From NCBI GenBank assembly GCA_022822725.1, contig JAJEAN010000007.1, positions 2,119,045 through 2,183,044 on the forward strand: a stretch of 64,000 nucleotides of DNA. The letters are read 5' to 3'. Below the pieces are notes generated by a model, which saw only the letters and a list, made by a program, of their open reading frames with translations, made no database searches and was not told the DNA's origin. Numbering within the stretch: position 1 is the stretch's first letter; every line of letters begins with the position of its first letter. This DNA is from Candidatus Latescibacterota bacterium (lineage in GTDB: Bacteria; JAAXHH01). A program made the position numbers and the translations under genes. This document shows, piece by piece, positions 19,581-27,907 of this stretch.

Positions 19581-20575
19581 AGCGCGTTCTGATCATCCGG
19601 TCGGGCGCGGTCGGGGACCTTATCCTCACGCTCCCCGTACTCACCGCGTTGAAGAAGCGTTACGACGGCATTTCCATCGACATGATGGGCGACCCGGTCC
19701 GCCTTTCGCTGCTGAAACAGTGTAGATACGTGGACAGGGTGCTGGCGATCGACGACCGTAGATACACTCCCTTGTTCGCACCCGGCGGCACGCCCCCGGG
19801 CTCCGTTTCGCGGGACCTTCGGCAATACGACGCGATCCTCTCCTACCTGCCCGATCCCGACGGGGTGTTTGCGGAGAACCTCAGAAGGTTCGCATCCGGC
19901 CCGGTGCTGACCGGGCGGACCCGGCCTTCCGACGGACGCAGGGTCCACATGACTGGTGTGTTGATGGATGTCTTGAAGCCCCTTGGCGTGGACACCATTG
20001 ACGAACCGCCCACGATTCGCCTTCCCTTGAGCACGGCAACGGCGGATATGCAGAATCTGCCTTCGGACCGCACCCTGGTCGCCATACATCCCGGTAGCGG
20101 GGGATTGGCGAAATGCTGGCCGGCGGACCGGTACGCGGCGCTGATCGAACGCCTGATCGACAGGGGCTACAGGGCGGTAGTCACCTTTGGGCCGGCGGAC
20201 GATACGGTACGCCGCCGCATCCTCCCGTACATCCCGGATCAGGACGTGTATATCGTGGCGGACCGGCCGCTCGATGACATGGCCGACCTGTACGGCCGGT
20301 GCCATGCCATGATTGGCAACGATTCGGGCATGACCCACCTGGCCGCGGCGGCGGGCGCGCCCGTCATAGGTCTTTTCGGCCCCACAGACCCGGCCGTCTG
20401 GGGCCCAAGGGGGAAACAGGTCCGGCTGTTGTGGGGTACCGGCGAGATCGAGACCGATGTGGGCAGGTTGACCTGGAAGGAGCCATTTCGTCCGCGCAGC
20501 CTGGCAGATATCCACGTGGAAACACCCCTCCGAAAGCTGACGGATCTCGGTGTACCGGCCGGTGATGCAGTATAA
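19577..20575 (+). CDS. glycosyltransferase family 9 (heptosyltransferase-like)
   Basis: 332-residue GT-B enzyme of the ADP-heptose:LPS heptosyltransferase family. It starts with the family N-terminus RVLIIRSGAVGDLILTLPVL. The second domain has AIHPGSGGLAKCWPADRYAAL and the donor-site region GNDSGMTHLAAAAGAPVIGLFG. It probably adds a heptose or related sugar to the LPS core or another surface glycan at the cytoplasmic face; the donor is unproven. It is co-translated with the upstream cyclodeaminase-like gene through an ATGA overlap. Confidence 0.88.
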   Translation: MKRVLIIRSGAVGDLILTLPVLTALKKRYDGISIDMMGDPVRLSLLKQCRYVDRVLAIDDRRYTPLFAPGGTPPGSVSRDLRQYDAILSYLPDPDGVFAENLRRFASGPVLTGRTRPSDGRRVHMTGVLMDVLKPLGVDTIDEPPTIRLPLSTATADMQNLPSDRTLVAIHPGSGGLAKCWPADRYAALIERLIDRGYRAVVTFGPADDTVRRRILPYIPDQDVYIVADRPLDDMADLYGRCHAMIGNDSGMTHLAAAAGAPVIGLFGPTDPAVWGPRGKQVRLLWGTGEIETDVGRLTWKEPFRPRSLADIHVETPLRKLTDLGVPAGDAV

Positions 20576-20590
20576 GTTAGTTACAAGAGC

Positions 20591-20670
20591 ATCGGGTCGT
20601 GCCGCGTATATAAAGCATATATACAACGTAGATACGTAGGAAGCACGACGATATACACAGGTAACCCGAT
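20591..20670. promoter_or_regulatory. three nested inverted repeats upstream of the metal module
   Basis: Outer pair ATCGGGT (20591-20597) / ACCCGAT (20664-20670); middle pair TCGTGC (20597-20602) / GCACGA (20643-20648); inner pair GTATAT (20606-20611) / ATATAC (20619-20624). They lie just upstream of a strong promoter and after the heptosyltransferase stop. This could be a multi-site operator or an RNA structure on read-through transcripts. Confidence 0.5.
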
Positions 20671-20684
20671 AATATGGAAGCCGC

Positions 20685-20713
20685 TTGACACGGTTTTCAA
20701 GTTGTGCTAGGTT
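20685..20713 (+). promoter_or_regulatory. strong sigma70-like promoter of the metal module
   Basis: Perfect TTGACA at 20685-20690, 17-nt spacer, TAGGTT at 20708-20713. Transcription would start near 20720, right at the ATG at 20721, implying a leaderless or almost leaderless first gene. Confidence 0.6.
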
Positions 20714-20720
20714 CGTCGAC

Positions 20721-21005
20721 ATGCGACAAAAATGGTTGACTCTCCAGCGCTGGGGCGCGATGACTGCCATCGCCCTCTTCGTTCTCTCGACGATGCCCCA
20801 TGACCACGACGACGACGAAGAGTGCTTAAACGATTCCTGTGTCGCGTGCCACGTCCAGAGTCAGCCGATTATCGATTCCACCGATCTCTCAGGCGTTCCC
20901 GAGGCACTCGATGCTTCGCTTCGCCGAATCTCCTTCGTATATGCCCAGGATCACCCCCGCAACGCGGAGATCCACGGCAAGGACTCCCGGGCGCCACCCG
21001 CCTGA
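20721..21005 (+). CDS. His/Asp/Cys-rich mini-protein, putative metal-binding
   Basis: 94 residues. A single hydrophobic segment at ~13-23 (TAIALFVLSTM) forms a signal or anchor and is followed directly by MPHDHDDDEECLNDSCVACH. This is a dense cluster of two His, six acidic residues and three Cys that looks like a soft-metal site. The remainder has low complexity of function and no known domain. Small secreted proteins with such a motif often sit beside metal transport genes. It lies just downstream of a strong promoter and upstream of the ABC/MerC genes. There is no ribosome-binding site before ATG 20721, consistent with leaderless translation. Confidence 0.6.
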   Translation: MRQKWLTLQRWGAMTAIALFVLSTMPHDHDDDEECLNDSCVACHVQSQPIIDSTDLSGVPEALDASLRRISFVYAQDHPRNAEIHGKDSRAPPA

Positions 21006-21191
21006 ATACCCCTCCAGTCCCATAGCATGATCAATCGCTGATGCCCAACGCCGTTGCCGGTCGATCGATGACTACCGGTCTATCGTTGGCCGCCCGGCGC
21101 ATGGGTGAACGATTTCGCGTATTTAGAATCCGCAGACGCGCCAAAGACGCGGATGCGATTCCGCATATCCAATTTCCCGGAGGGAGAATCC

Positions 21192-21998
21192 ATGGAAACC
21201 GGTCCGGAATCCAGGATGAACAATGAAAGCGAGGTAGCGACGGCCGACGCGACTCAAAAACATGCCGCAGCAGCCGATGGAACTTCGACACCCGTGCTCG
21301 AGGCACGGTCGCTGTCCAAGCGTTACGGCGAGCTGGAGGCTGTCGCCGGCCTGGACCTGCGTGTCGATCCAACTGAAATCTACTGTCTTCTTGGCCCCAA
21401 CGGCGCCGGCAAGACGACTACGATCCATCTTTTCCTGGGGTTTCTGGAACCGACCTCCGGAAGCGTGCACGTGATGGGGATGGACGTTGCCGACGAGCCT
21501 TTGAAATCCAAGAACCACCTGGCCTATATTCCCGAACAGGTCATGCTCTACCGCAACTTGAGCGGCCTGGAAAACCTGGCTTACTTCTCGGCGCTGGGCG
21601 GGAAGGAGTCTTTGTCAACGGAAAGGCTTTCCGAGATCCTCGTCGAAGCAGGTCTGCAGCCGGAAGCGGTTCATTCCCGCGTCTCCGAATACTCGAAGGG
21701 CATGCGGCAGAAAGTCGGCAACGCGATCGCCATCGCCAAGGAGGCCGACGCCCTGCTCCTCGACGAACCGACATCGGGCCTCGATCCCCAGGCGTCGAAT
21801 GAATTCTCCGAACTGCTTGAACGACTCAAGGAACGGGGCGTCGCGGTGCTGATGGCGACCCACGACCTGTTCCGCGCAAAGGAGTCCGGCTCGCGGATCG
21901 GAATCATGCGATATGGTCGACTCGTCGCGGAGATGACGACCGATGAGATCGGCCACGCGGACCTCGAACGCATCTATCTGGATCACATGCACGAATAG
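21192..21998 (+). CDS. ABC transporter ATP-binding protein
   Basis: 268 residues from ATG 21192, which has GGAGGGAG upstream. Motifs in order: Walker A GPNGAGKTTT, Q-loop-like IPEQVMLY, signature YSKGMRQKV, Walker B ADALLLDEP and the switch histidine in MATHDLF. The first ~40 residues are a polar, Thr/Ala-rich extension not needed for the fold. Family-wise it matches the NosF-like ATPases that pair with ABC-2 permeases. The two permeases immediately downstream (10 nt gap, then an almost zero gap) complete the transporter. Confidence 0.9.
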   Translation: METGPESRMNNESEVATADATQKHAAAADGTSTPVLEARSLSKRYGELEAVAGLDLRVDPTEIYCLLGPNGAGKTTTIHLFLGFLEPTSGSVHVMGMDVADEPLKSKNHLAYIPEQVMLYRNLSGLENLAYFSALGGKESLSTERLSEILVEAGLQPEAVHSRVSEYSKGMRQKVGNAIAIAKEADALLLDEPTSGLDPQASNEFSELLERLKERGVAVLMATHDLFRAKESGSRIGIMRYGRLVAEMTTDEIGHADLERIYLDHMHE

Positions 21999-22007
21999 GA
22001 GCCAACC

Positions 22008-23417
22008 ATGATCAGGCATATTGTCCGCAAGGAGTTTATGGACGTGGTGCGGGATGGCCGCTTCCGATGGTGTGCCGCACTGATTGGCGCACTGCTCCTG
22101 GTCTCGCTGGGAACCGGATGGGTCCAGGCGCGCAATGCGCAGAAGGAACTGGCCGCCGCACAGGCCACCGCCCGTGATCACTGGGAATCGCAGGGCGAGA
22201 AGAACCCCCATTCCGCGGCCCACTACGGCGTCTACGCATTCAAGCCGCGGCTGGCGTTGTCCTTTGTCGACGAGGGCGTGGACTCCTATGCGGGGACGTC
22301 GGTATTTCTTGAAGCCCACAGGCAGAACGATTTCCTGTTACGTCCGGCACAGGACGCGACACCCGCGCAGCGCTTCGGCGCCTTGACGGCGGCGCAGGTC
22401 CTTCAGCACCTGGTGCCGCTGCTCATCATCCTGCTGACCTTCGGCGCCCTCGCCGGCGAGCGGGAGCGAGGAACGCTGCGGCAGTTGCTGGCTACGGGCG
22501 TCGGACGCCTTGAGCTCGCGTTGGGCAAGGCCCTCGGCGTAGCCGCTGCCCTGGCGCTGCTCCTGGTACCCGCGGCACTCGTCGGGGCGGCCGCCATCGT
22601 CATAGGAAGCCCCGGTCCGGCGACATCCCCAATAGTCCGAGGCGCCGTGCTGACCGGCGTCTACCTGGTTTATTTCGCGACGTTTATCGGACTGTCTCTC
22701 GCCGTCTCGGCACGGGCCCCTTCGGCGCGGACCGCACTGGTGATTCTACTGGCCATCTGGGTGGTTAACGGCCTCGTGGCGCCGCGTGTCGCGGTGGATC
22801 TGTCGAAGTGGCTGTACCCGACACCGTCGGCAGTGGAGTTCACTCAAACCCTTGGCAGTGAGATGGCCAGTGGCGTGGACGGCATCGAGCGTCCCGACCG
22901 GGCCGCTTCGACGCAGGAACTGCTCGATCAGTACAATCTGGAAAAAGTCGAGGACCTCCCCATAAACGCCATTGGTGTATTTCTGCAGAAAAGCGAGGAA
23001 TTCGGCAACCAGATCTACGACCGCAATTACGGTTCCCTGTGGAGCACCTTCGAGCGCCAGGGGTACGTGCACGAGGCGCTTGCGGTGACGGCGCCCCTGC
23101 TGGCGGTCCGGACGCTTTCCATGGGCCTGGCCGGGACGGATGTCGAACAGCACCGGCACTTCGCCGCCGCCGCGGAGGATTACCGCCGGGTGTTGGTTGA
23201 ACGCCTGAACAGAGAGTTGACCGAGAACTCCCGTACCGGTGAAGTTTACCTTGCCGCCGCCGATCTCTGGTCGCAGATGCCGCCCTTTCAATACGACGCC
23301 CCGACAATGGCGTGGGTCCTTCAGAACCGGGCCCTGTCGCTCCTGGTTCTGGGGCTCTGGCTGGCCGGTGCGTTTGTGGCCGTAGTGGCCGCCGTGCGCC
23401 GCGCGGAGGTGGCCTGA
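22008..23417 (+). CDS. ABC-2 type permease with large extracytoplasmic domain (DUF3526-like), first copy
   Basis: 469 residues. Helix 1 at ~22-42 is followed by a ~100-residue periplasmic part, then helices from ~130 including the LTFGALAGERERGTLRQLL stretch typical of ABC-2 permeases. A further long extracytoplasmic part (~280-430) precedes the last helix at ~440-462. This layout is that of the DUF3526 permeases. Its substrate is unknown; partner genes suggest metal-related export. It pairs with the next gene, which has the same layout but low identity, so a heterodimeric permease is likely. Confidence 0.85.
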   Translation: MIRHIVRKEFMDVVRDGRFRWCAALIGALLLVSLGTGWVQARNAQKELAAAQATARDHWESQGEKNPHSAAHYGVYAFKPRLALSFVDEGVDSYAGTSVFLEAHRQNDFLLRPAQDATPAQRFGALTAAQVLQHLVPLLIILLTFGALAGERERGTLRQLLATGVGRLELALGKALGVAAALALLLVPAALVGAAAIVIGSPGPATSPIVRGAVLTGVYLVYFATFIGLSLAVSARAPSARTALVILLAIWVVNGLVAPRVAVDLSKWLYPTPSAVEFTQTLGSEMASGVDGIERPDRAASTQELLDQYNLEKVEDLPINAIGVFLQKSEEFGNQIYDRNYGSLWSTFERQGYVHEALAVTAPLLAVRTLSMGLAGTDVEQHRHFAAAAEDYRRVLVERLNRELTENSRTGEVYLAAADLWSQMPPFQYDAPTMAWVLQNRALSLLVLGLWLAGAFVAVVAAVRRAEVA

Positions 23418-23419
23418 CC

Positions 23420-24868
23420 ATGGGGACCATGACTACGAAAACCATCCTGATAAACGAGTGGCGGCTACTTGCCGCCGACCGTATCCTGCGGATCGTACTG
23501 CCGCTTTTTGTCGTCCTCTTCGCCTACGCGCTGGCCAACGGCATGTCCTGGGTCCGTTTCCAGGAACACACCGTGCAGGTCGTGCGTGACGGGAATGTCG
23601 AACGGACCGACGCGTTGGAACGCGAACTGATCGCCATAGAAAACGGAAGCGAGCCTTCCTCCCCGTTCCGCGATCCCCGCGCCGCCAACGTGATGGGTGG
23701 AGCACGGGGGGCCCGGTCCGTCGCGCTTGAACCCGGACCGCTGACCGCCCTGGCGGTAGGGCAAAGCGATCTCCTGCCGTATTACTACGATGTCAGCATC
23801 AACACCAACGAGACCACTTTCCTTCAGAACGGCGAGGTGGAGAATCCCCTCAACCTTATGGTCGGCCGATTCGATCTGGCCTTTGTGGCGGTCTATTTGC
23901 TGCCCCTGCTCGTGCTGGCCCTGAGTTTCAACGTGTTGTCGGGGGAGCGGGAGCAAGGCACCCTGGCGCTGACGCTTTCCCAACCTGTTTCGGCGCGCCG
24001 CATCGTGGCCACGAAACTCGCATTCCGGGCACTGCTGGTCATGGCCGTGGCCATAGGGGTTTCCGTACTCGGCATACTGATCACCGGCAGCCTGGGATCG
24101 TCGGAGCCTTCCGGCAGGGCGCTGCTCTGGTGTGCGGCGCTGACCATATACGCACTGTTCTGGTTCTCCCTTACCGCGTGGGTGAACAGTCTGGGTCGGT
24201 CATCCGCATGGAACGCCACGGTGCTGGTAGGTGCCTGGCTCGTACTGGTGGTGGTGCTGCCGGCCGCAATCAACATCGCGGCGGGCCTGTTCCACCCCTT
24301 GCCCTCCCGGGTGGAGATGATCACTGCCCAGCGCGAAGCCTCGAACGATGCGGTAAGCCGCCGCAGCGAGTTGCTCGCCCGCTACCTCGAGGACCATCCG
24401 GAACTGGCGGGTGGCGCGGTTGCGGATGAATCCAACAGGGCAGCCCTCGCCTGGGCCGCCACGGAAGCAGTTAACCAGCGACTGGAGGAGGTGTCGGCGC
24501 AACACCAGATACGTCGTGAAGAGCAAAGTGAACTGGTCCGTCGATACCGGTTCCTTTCCCCTGCGCTTCTGGTCCAGGAAATGCTTATCGACGCGGCAGG
24601 AACAGGTGATGCGCGTTTCGCCCGGTTCCAGTCGCAGGTGCGCGAATTCGCAGATCAGTGGCGTTCCTTCTTCGTGCCGGCAATACTGGCCGGAGAGAAG
24701 ATGTCGGCGGAGGTACTTCCCAGCATACCGAGATTTCAGTTTGTCGACGAGTCACTGGGCGACGTGACCCGGCGCTCCGCGGTTCCGCTATCGACGCTGA
24801 CCATACTGGTCGGGCTGGTGAGCGTGGGCGCATGGGTCGGTCTTGGCAGGGTGCGCGGCGCCGGATGA
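23420..24868 (+). CDS. ABC-2 type permease with large extracytoplasmic domain (DUF3526-like), second copy
   Basis: 482 residues from ATG 23420, with GGAGGTGG 8 nt upstream; a second ATG lies at 23429. Topology matches the preceding permease: helix 1 at ~20-40, a periplasmic segment, then SFNVLSGEREQGTLALTLSQ in the cytoplasmic coupling region, a central helix bundle, a long periplasmic part and a final helix at ~460. It begins two bases after the previous stop, and its own stop overlaps an upstream ATG of the MerC frame. This spacing supports a heterodimer with the upstream permease. Confidence 0.85.
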   Translation: MGTMTTKTILINEWRLLAADRILRIVLPLFVVLFAYALANGMSWVRFQEHTVQVVRDGNVERTDALERELIAIENGSEPSSPFRDPRAANVMGGARGARSVALEPGPLTALAVGQSDLLPYYYDVSINTNETTFLQNGEVENPLNLMVGRFDLAFVAVYLLPLLVLALSFNVLSGEREQGTLALTLSQPVSARRIVATKLAFRALLVMAVAIGVSVLGILITGSLGSSEPSGRALLWCAALTIYALFWFSLTAWVNSLGRSSAWNATVLVGAWLVLVVVLPAAINIAAGLFHPLPSRVEMITAQREASNDAVSRRSELLARYLEDHPELAGGAVADESNRAALAWAATEAVNQRLEEVSAQHQIRREEQSELVRRYRFLSPALLVQEMLIDAAGTGDARFARFQSQVREFADQWRSFFVPAILAGEKMSAEVLPSIPRFQFVDESLGDVTRRSAVPLSTLTILVGLVSVGAWVGLGRVRGAG

Positions 24869-24906
24869 GCCGGTTTCAACCATCTTCCTTGAGACCTGGA
24901 GATGAA

Positions 24907-25305
24907 ATGATACATCACATCAGTCGAGGAGCCGTTGACAACGCAGGCGCGTTCCTTTCCACGGCGTGCGCGATCCACTGCATGGCCGTGCCGCTGCTGA
25001 TCACGTTTCTGCCCCTTGTGGGTCTGGGTTTTCTTGCCAGCGAACCCGCCGAATTCGCCATAGTCGGCGCCGTCCTTCTAGCAGTCGGGAGCGTGGTCGC
25101 CGGCGTCAGGTACCACAGGCAGTGGCGGGCGTTTCTGACGCTCGTGCTGGCGGTGGGGATTATCGTTACGGGTTTCACCGCGGCCGAAGGGAGCTTCGAG
25201 GTCATCCTCCATGTAACCGGCGGCTTCCTGCTGGCGGCAACCCACCTCCTGAACCGGCACCTGTGCAGGACGTGTCCCGCGGCGGGATGCGGAGAGACGC
25301 CTTAG
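24907..25305 (+). CDS. MerC-domain membrane protein
   Basis: 132 residues, four hydrophobic helices. The N-terminal part holds the MerC pattern DNAGAFLSTACAIHCMAVPL, with Cys in the first helix (ACAIHC), and the C-terminus has further Cys and His (NRHLCRTCPAAGC). MerC proteins move mercuric ion across the inner membrane; chromosomal relatives are linked to other soft metals. ATG 24907 has GGAG five bases upstream; an in-frame ATG at 24865 overlaps the previous stop as ATGA and would add 14 residues. No merA or merR is in the window, so classical mercury resistance is unlikely. Confidence 0.85.
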   Translation: MIHHISRGAVDNAGAFLSTACAIHCMAVPLLITFLPLVGLGFLASEPAEFAIVGAVLLAVGSVVAGVRYHRQWRAFLTLVLAVGIIVTGFTAAEGSFEVILHVTGGFLLAATHLLNRHLCRTCPAAGCGETP

Positions 25306-25383
25306 ACGGTGTCGCGTCTGCACGGCCGGCCATCCGAATCGAACTTCGGACCAGAGGTCCAGGGGCCGAATCGTAGACTGATG

Positions 25384-26448
25384 TCACCCCGCTATGCAGT
25401 CGAACGACCAGGCCGCCTTGCCCGTCCTGTCCACGGTAAGGCGGCACGCGGGACCGAAGGTGTGGGTCGTGGTTACGGAAACGGGATGCGTTTCCATGGT
25501 AAAGGCGGTGATGCCTCCGATCCCGCCGGTGCTGCTAACCTCGCCGACCTGCCCCGATCCGCCACGGTTGCGCCCTGTTCCATCGCGGTTGCTCCCTGGT
25601 CCATCGAGGTAACTCCCTGGTCCATCGCGGTAACTCCCTGGCCCATCGCGGTAGCTCCCTGGTCCATCGCGATCATCGGTCGGAGGAATCCGCTCCACAA
25701 CGATTTCGAGATCGGGTCCGCGTAACTTCGTCCTTTCAAGGGAAGTCATCGGTTCGATCCCGGTTTCACTATCTTCCCCTGGATCCACTTTCCCCTTCCT
25801 CGAATCCGCTGCGACGTATCCGTAGATACCGAGTTCCACTTCGAGCAGATCGGCCTCATCTGGCGGCAGCGTCACGGTCACCGACGTGATGTCCCGGAAC
25901 AGCCGGCCAGACAAATCGTCGCCGATGGCGGCGCGATAGCGCGTGAGGAATCCGCTGCGCGTGATGTCGGCCTGATCCGAAACCGACTGGCGCGGAGGCA
26001 TGTGGGGCGCCCAACTGCCGAGAAACCCCGGGTCGTATTCCATTACCCAGGAAATCAGCCGGGCGTCGTCCCGGCGCGGCATCTCGACGGACCAGAACCA
26101 CGGGATGTCCTGGTCCTGGTACCTCCTGTTGCGTATATACCGCCGCACGTCCCGACCCGTTCCCTGTTCCAGTCGCCGCGCCAGCGTTGCCGATCCGCCC
26201 TCCGACTCAATGCCGAACGCCAGGCCGTCGCGAGGCGCCCAGGAAGTCTTGTCCGGATTCATGAACTCGAAATAGGTATGACGGCCGTAGAAGTAACGGC
26301 CGGTCCAGGACATGCCCGTGGCCTGGTCGTGGGTCGTCCGCTCCTCTGAACAGGCGAAGTATTCGTTCAGAAACCCGGAAGCGGACAGGGCGCGGTAGGT
26401 ATACCGGTCGACAAACACGAGGAGGTGGTTCAGGTAGACGGGTTGCAT
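25384..26448 (-). CDS. DUF5829-like protein with a 7-residue repeat insert
   Basis: 354 residues, no clear signal peptide. The N-terminus (VYLNHLLVFVDRYTYRALSA, then ERTTHDQATGMSWTGRYFY) resembles DUF5829 proteins, which have a vicinal-oxygen-chelate-like look; the assignment is by recalled pattern and moderately safe. Near residue ~258-295 a Gly/Pro/Asp-rich insert of five 7-residue units (DGPGSYR type) interrupts the conserved part and is encoded by a 21-nt repeat. Catalytic role unknown. It follows the sulfatase on the same strand, with an 18-nt tandem repeat filling the gap. Confidence 0.6.
   Translation of the reverse strand: MQPVYLNHLLVFVDRYTYRALSASGFLNEYFACSEERTTHDQATGMSWTGRYFYGRHTYFEFMNPDKTSWAPRDGLAFGIESEGGSATLARRLEQGTGRDVRRYIRNRRYQDQDIPWFWSVEMPRRDDARLISWVMEYDPGFLGSWAPHMPPRQSVSDQADITRSGFLTRYRAAIGDDLSGRLFRDITSVTVTLPPDEADLLEVELGIYGYVAADSRKGKVDPGEDSETGIEPMTSLERTKLRGPDLEIVVERIPPTDDRDGPGSYRDGPGSYRDGPGSYLDGPGSNRDGTGRNRGGSGQVGEVSSTGGIGGITAFTMETHPVSVTTTHTFGPACRLTVDRTGKAAWSFDCIAG
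25567..25671 (-). repeat. 21-nt in-frame tandem repeat, five units
   Basis: Five contiguous 21-nt units starting at 25567, 25588, 25609, 25630 and 25651, with one to four differences each. They encode five 7-residue units in the C-terminal part of the DUF5829-like protein. Confidence 0.9.
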
Positions 26449-26502
26449 GACTCAGACAGTGTGCACGGCTCAGATGGTGTGCTTGGCTCAGACGGAGTAC
26501 TG
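26449..26502 (-). repeat. 18-nt tandem repeat across the sulfatase stop
   Basis: Three units start at 26449, 26467 and 26485, sharing GGCTCAGA(C/T)(A/G)G. They fill the entire 39-nt gap between the sulfatase stop (26488) and the DUF5829-like start (26448), and the last unit encodes the sulfatase C-terminus. Confidence 0.85.
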
Positions 26503-27813
26503 GGGGTCATCGGCCGCGGAAAGGTCGCCGGGACGGTTCAGTACGCCGCCGGGATCCGGGGGCACGACATCGTGATCGACCAGGGGATCTTCCGTTGAAG
26601 CCATCCAGCGGTCCAGCCGCGCGCGCATGTCGCGCAACACGCCCGCGGATTCGGGCTGTTCGGCCAGGTTGCTGGTCTCGGCCGGATCGAACACGGTATC
26701 GTACAGCCGCTCTCGGGGTACGGACCGGTCGCGCCAGCCCTGCTCTATCAGCGCAGATTTCGTGATCGATGCGTCGCAGTTCGTCATGACGGGAAGTTCG
26801 CGGTCTCCGTATCGCCGGATGTATTTCCAGCGCTGGGTCCGCACGGCCCGCTGGGGCTCGTAGGCCGCGTGGTAATTCACCTCGGCGAAGACCTCGTCCC
26901 GCACCTCTTCGGCTTCGCCCCGCACCAGAGGATCCAGCGAAACGCCCTGCAGCCAGTCCGGCCAGGCCGACCGCTCGATCCCGGCCAACTCGCACACGGT
27001 GGGAAATACGTCGATGTGGCTCACCATGCCATCGATCACCTTGCCGCCGCTGTATCCTTTCGGACCGCGCAGAATGAGCATGACGCCCATGCCGTGGTCG
27101 GTGAGGTGGCACTTCATCATGGGGAAGGCAATGCCATGATCGGTGGTGCAGATGACCAGGGTGTCGTCCCTCAACCCGCCCCGGTCGATGGCCTCCAACA
27201 CGCGCCCCATCTTACGATCCAGCGTACGGGCGGCATCGATAAAAAGACCCATATCCCGACGAAGTTCCTGCGTATCGGGGAATGGCGCCGGCGGGCGCAC
27301 AAAACGGGGGTCGGTCGGTGCTTCCCCGTCAGGCTGCGGCGCGAAGCCCGCTCCTCTGCGATGGGTTTCGCCGAAGCCCACGTCCAGGAAGAAGGGCCGG
27401 TCATGGGATTCCGACAGGAAGGACGCGGCAAGTTCCTCGGCCGGCGCCCTGTCGTCACCGGTGCCCTGCGGCAGGATGCGGGACCACCCGGCGTCATCCA
27501 GGTTCTTTACCACGTGCTGGAATCCGGCCATCACCGTTTCGTACCCCGCCTGTCGCAGGGTGTGCATGATGAGCCGCTCGGGATGATGGACCGACCAGCC
27601 CCGGTTGACCAGGCCGAACATGCCGCAGCTGTGTGCCCACTGTCCGGTGAGCAGGGCCGCCCTGCTCGGCGAGCAGGTCGGGTTCGCGCAGTAGGCCGAC
27701 CTGAACAGCACTCCTTCTTCCGCCAGCTGCTGCAAGGCCGGTGTCGGAATGGCGTGGCCGTAGGGCTGGATGTACCGCCCGGTGTCATGGGAATGGAGGT
27801 AGACGATGTTCAT
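26488..27813 (-). CDS. sulfatase family hydrolase
   Basis: Type I sulfatase-fold enzyme, about 441 residues from ATG 27813; a GTG at 27834 would add seven. The active-site motif NPTCSPSRAALLTGQ lies near residue 47, with Cys the site of formylglycine conversion. Metal-site residues appear in the N-terminal HSHDTGR and in CTTDHGIAFP. No signal peptide is seen, so a cytoplasmic location or a phosphodiesterase-like relative cannot be excluded. Typical targets are sulfated sugars; substrate unknown. No formylglycine-generating enzyme gene is in the window. Confidence 0.9.
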   Translation of the reverse strand: MNIVYLHSHDTGRYIQPYGHAIPTPALQQLAEEGVLFRSAYCANPTCSPSRAALLTGQWAHSCGMFGLVNRGWSVHHPERLIMHTLRQAGYETVMAGFQHVVKNLDDAGWSRILPQGTGDDRAPAEELAASFLSESHDRPFFLDVGFGETHRRGAGFAPQPDGEAPTDPRFVRPPAPFPDTQELRRDMGLFIDAARTLDRKMGRVLEAIDRGGLRDDTLVICTTDHGIAFPMMKCHLTDHGMGVMLILRGPKGYSGGKVIDGMVSHIDVFPTVCELAGIERSAWPDWLQGVSLDPLVRGEAEEVRDEVFAEVNYHAAYEPQRAVRTQRWKYIRRYGDRELPVMTNCDASITKSALIEQGWRDRSVPRERLYDTVFDPAETSNLAEQPESAGVLRDMRARLDRWMASTEDPLVDHDVVPPDPGGVLNRPGDLSAADDPQYSV

Positions 27814-27857
27814 ATCGATGTTTGTCACTTTCACAAAGCCATGGGGTGGAGATCAGT

Positions 27858-27907
27858 CGCCGCGCAGCAGGGACAACCGCCGCGCAACAGGGACAACCGC
27901 CGCACTA
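27858..27907. repeat. 20-nt tandem repeat between argS and the sulfatase
   Basis: Units at 27858-27877 and 27878-27897 differ at one base; a truncated third (from 27898) runs into the argS stop codon at 27905-27907. Confidence 0.85.

Noticed and set aside
24907-25305. Classical mercury resistance operon
   Set aside because: Only a MerC-like protein is present; no merR, merT, merP or merA nearby.
25567-25671. Regular 21-nt repeats as a CRISPR array
   Set aside because: Units are contiguous without spacers and in frame within a coding region; no cas genes are in the window.
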